Assembly (NCBI RefSeq): GCF_031085175.1
Contig: NZ_JAVHUY010000001.1
Location: 248,001-312,000, forward strand
Length of the DNA stretch: 64,000 nt
Source of the DNA: Phytohabitans maris
Lineage (GTDB): Bacteria > Actinomycetota > Actinomycetes > Mycobacteriales > Micromonosporaceae
Direction: 5' to 3'
The notes under the pieces are model-generated. The model had not been told where the DNA came from. It searched no databases and saw nothing but the letters and a program-made list of their open reading frames with translations. The position numbers and the translations under genes were made by a program. This document shows, one piece after another, positions 63,334-64,000 of the stretch; position 1 is the first letter of the stretch; each line of letters begins with the position of its first letter.

Positions 63334-64000
63334 GTGCCGGACGCCGAGGTCGAGGGCCTGCTGCGCACGCTGGCGCCGCAGGTCCTCGGCGCGGTCGTGC
63401 GGCGGTACGGGCACTTCGACACCGCCGAGGACGCCGTGCAGGAGGCGCTGCTAGCGGCCGCGTTGCGGTGGCCCAAGGAGGGGGTGCCGGACAGCCCGCG
63501 CGGCTGGCTGGTCACCGTCGCCGCGCGGCGCCTGACCGACCTGCTCCGCAGCGAGCAGGCCCGCCGGCGGCGCGAAGACGAGGTCGCCCAGTGGGTGCTG
63601 CCCGAGCAGTGGCTGGCGCCCGCGGCGGACCGGCCCGCGTCCGACTCCGACGACACGCTGATCCTGCTCTTCATGTGCTGCCACCCGGCGCTCACCCCGG
63701 CCGGCCAGATCGCGCTTACGCTGCGCGCGGTCGGCGGCCTGACGACCGCCGAGATCGCGCGGGCGTTCCTGGTGCCGGAAGGCACGATGACCCGGCGGAT
63801 CACCCGCGCCAAGCAGAGCATCCAGCACAGCGGCATCCCCTTCGGGATGCCGAAACCCGAGGACCGCGCCGCCCGCTCGGCCGCCGTCCTCCACACCCTC
63901 TATTTGATTTTCAACGAGGGGTACGCGAGCACGTCCGGCCCGGCACTTCACCGTGGGGAGCTCGCCACCGAGGCGATCCGGCTGACCCGCATGGTGCACC
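63334..64000 (+). CDS. ECF42-type RNA polymerase sigma factor, 3'-truncated by window edge
   Basis: The first 222 residues of a sigma factor whose frame runs off the window. Sigma region 2 is APQVLGAVVRRYGHFDTAED with AVQEALLAAALRWP and GWLVTVAARRLTDLLRSEQA; region 4 is CCHPALTPAGQIALTLRAVG, TTAEIARAFLVPEGTMTRRI. The large C-terminal extension begins after it (YLIFNEGYASTSGPALHRGE), as in the ECF42 group, which lacks an anti-sigma partner and is regulated through this extension. Pairing with a DGPF/YCII gene, as here, is characteristic. GTG 63334 is the likely start. Confidence 0.9.
   Translation, partial: MPDAEVEGLLRTLAPQVLGAVVRRYGHFDTAEDAVQEALLAAALRWPKEGVPDSPRGWLVTVAARRLTDLLRSEQARRRREDEVAQWVLPEQWLAPAADRPASDSDDTLILLFMCCHPALTPAGQIALTLRAVGGLTTAEIARAFLVPEGTMTRRITRAKQSIQHSGIPFGMPKPEDRAARSAAVLHTLYLIFNEGYASTSGPALHRGELATEAIRLTRMVH

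Overview
The window is chromosomal DNA from a high-GC actinomycete. Many genes use GTG starts, and the window holds an actinobacterial c-di-AMP riboswitch, a FasR-fabD-fabH-acpP-fabF-accD locus, a DUF3145 gene, a HelD-type RNA polymerase ATPase, a DUF1800/DUF1501 pair and an ECF42-type sigma factor next to a YCII gene. The overall character fits Micromonosporaceae, but that is inference and no genus can be named. No rRNA, tRNA, CRISPR array, transposase or prophage was seen.

Layout. 1-6.2 kb: surface-polysaccharide genes (5'-truncated GT4 glycosyltransferase, polyprenyl-phosphate sugar-1-phosphate transferase, LCP ligase) around a DUF1800/DUF1501 export pair. 6.3-13.9 kb: NAD(P)-binding reductase, MHS-type MFS carrier, GGDEF/EAL enzyme, ROK regulator. 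13.9-20 kb: two-component system with a duplicated histidine kinase, AraC-type regulator, STAS antagonist and a soluble Ser/Thr kinase. 20-26 kb: pfkB-surE, a CBM2 secreted protein, a GH3 lipoprotein, DUF3145. 26-33 kb: alpha/beta hydrolase, HelD, beta-propeller protein, CDF metal exporter, and a riboswitch-controlled peptidoglycan hydrolase. 32.6-36.9 kb: a GT2 / GT-C-like membrane protein / methyltransferase cassette, broken only by an assembly artefact. 37-43.4 kb: type II fatty-acid synthesis with its PucR-type regulator. 43.4-49.4 kb: PAP2 phosphatase, NYN protein, a second two-component system, TetR regulator and membrane proteins. 49.7-53.7 kb: a tightly overlapping GH1 beta-glucosidase / MFS / gltX operon. 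53.7-64 kb: winged-helix protein, aceE, YjbQ, DUF4139, PhoD, DUF6766, YCII and the ECF sigma factor, which runs off the right edge.

The most unusual signal is in the spaces between convergent genes. Three junctions carry near-identical 56-62 bp palindromes with compensatory base changes. Three other junctions carry members of a second, unrelated 59-111 bp repeat family, in two cases as inverted pairs. Most remaining convergent junctions carry a single-copy hairpin, and two have overlapping gene ends with no hairpin. Further points of interest are FabD with a C-terminal lipoyl-like domain that lacks the modifiable lysine, a histidine kinase with a decayed second kinase module, gltX translationally tied to a glucosidase and sugar carrier, and a duplicated 42-bp terminator after gltX.
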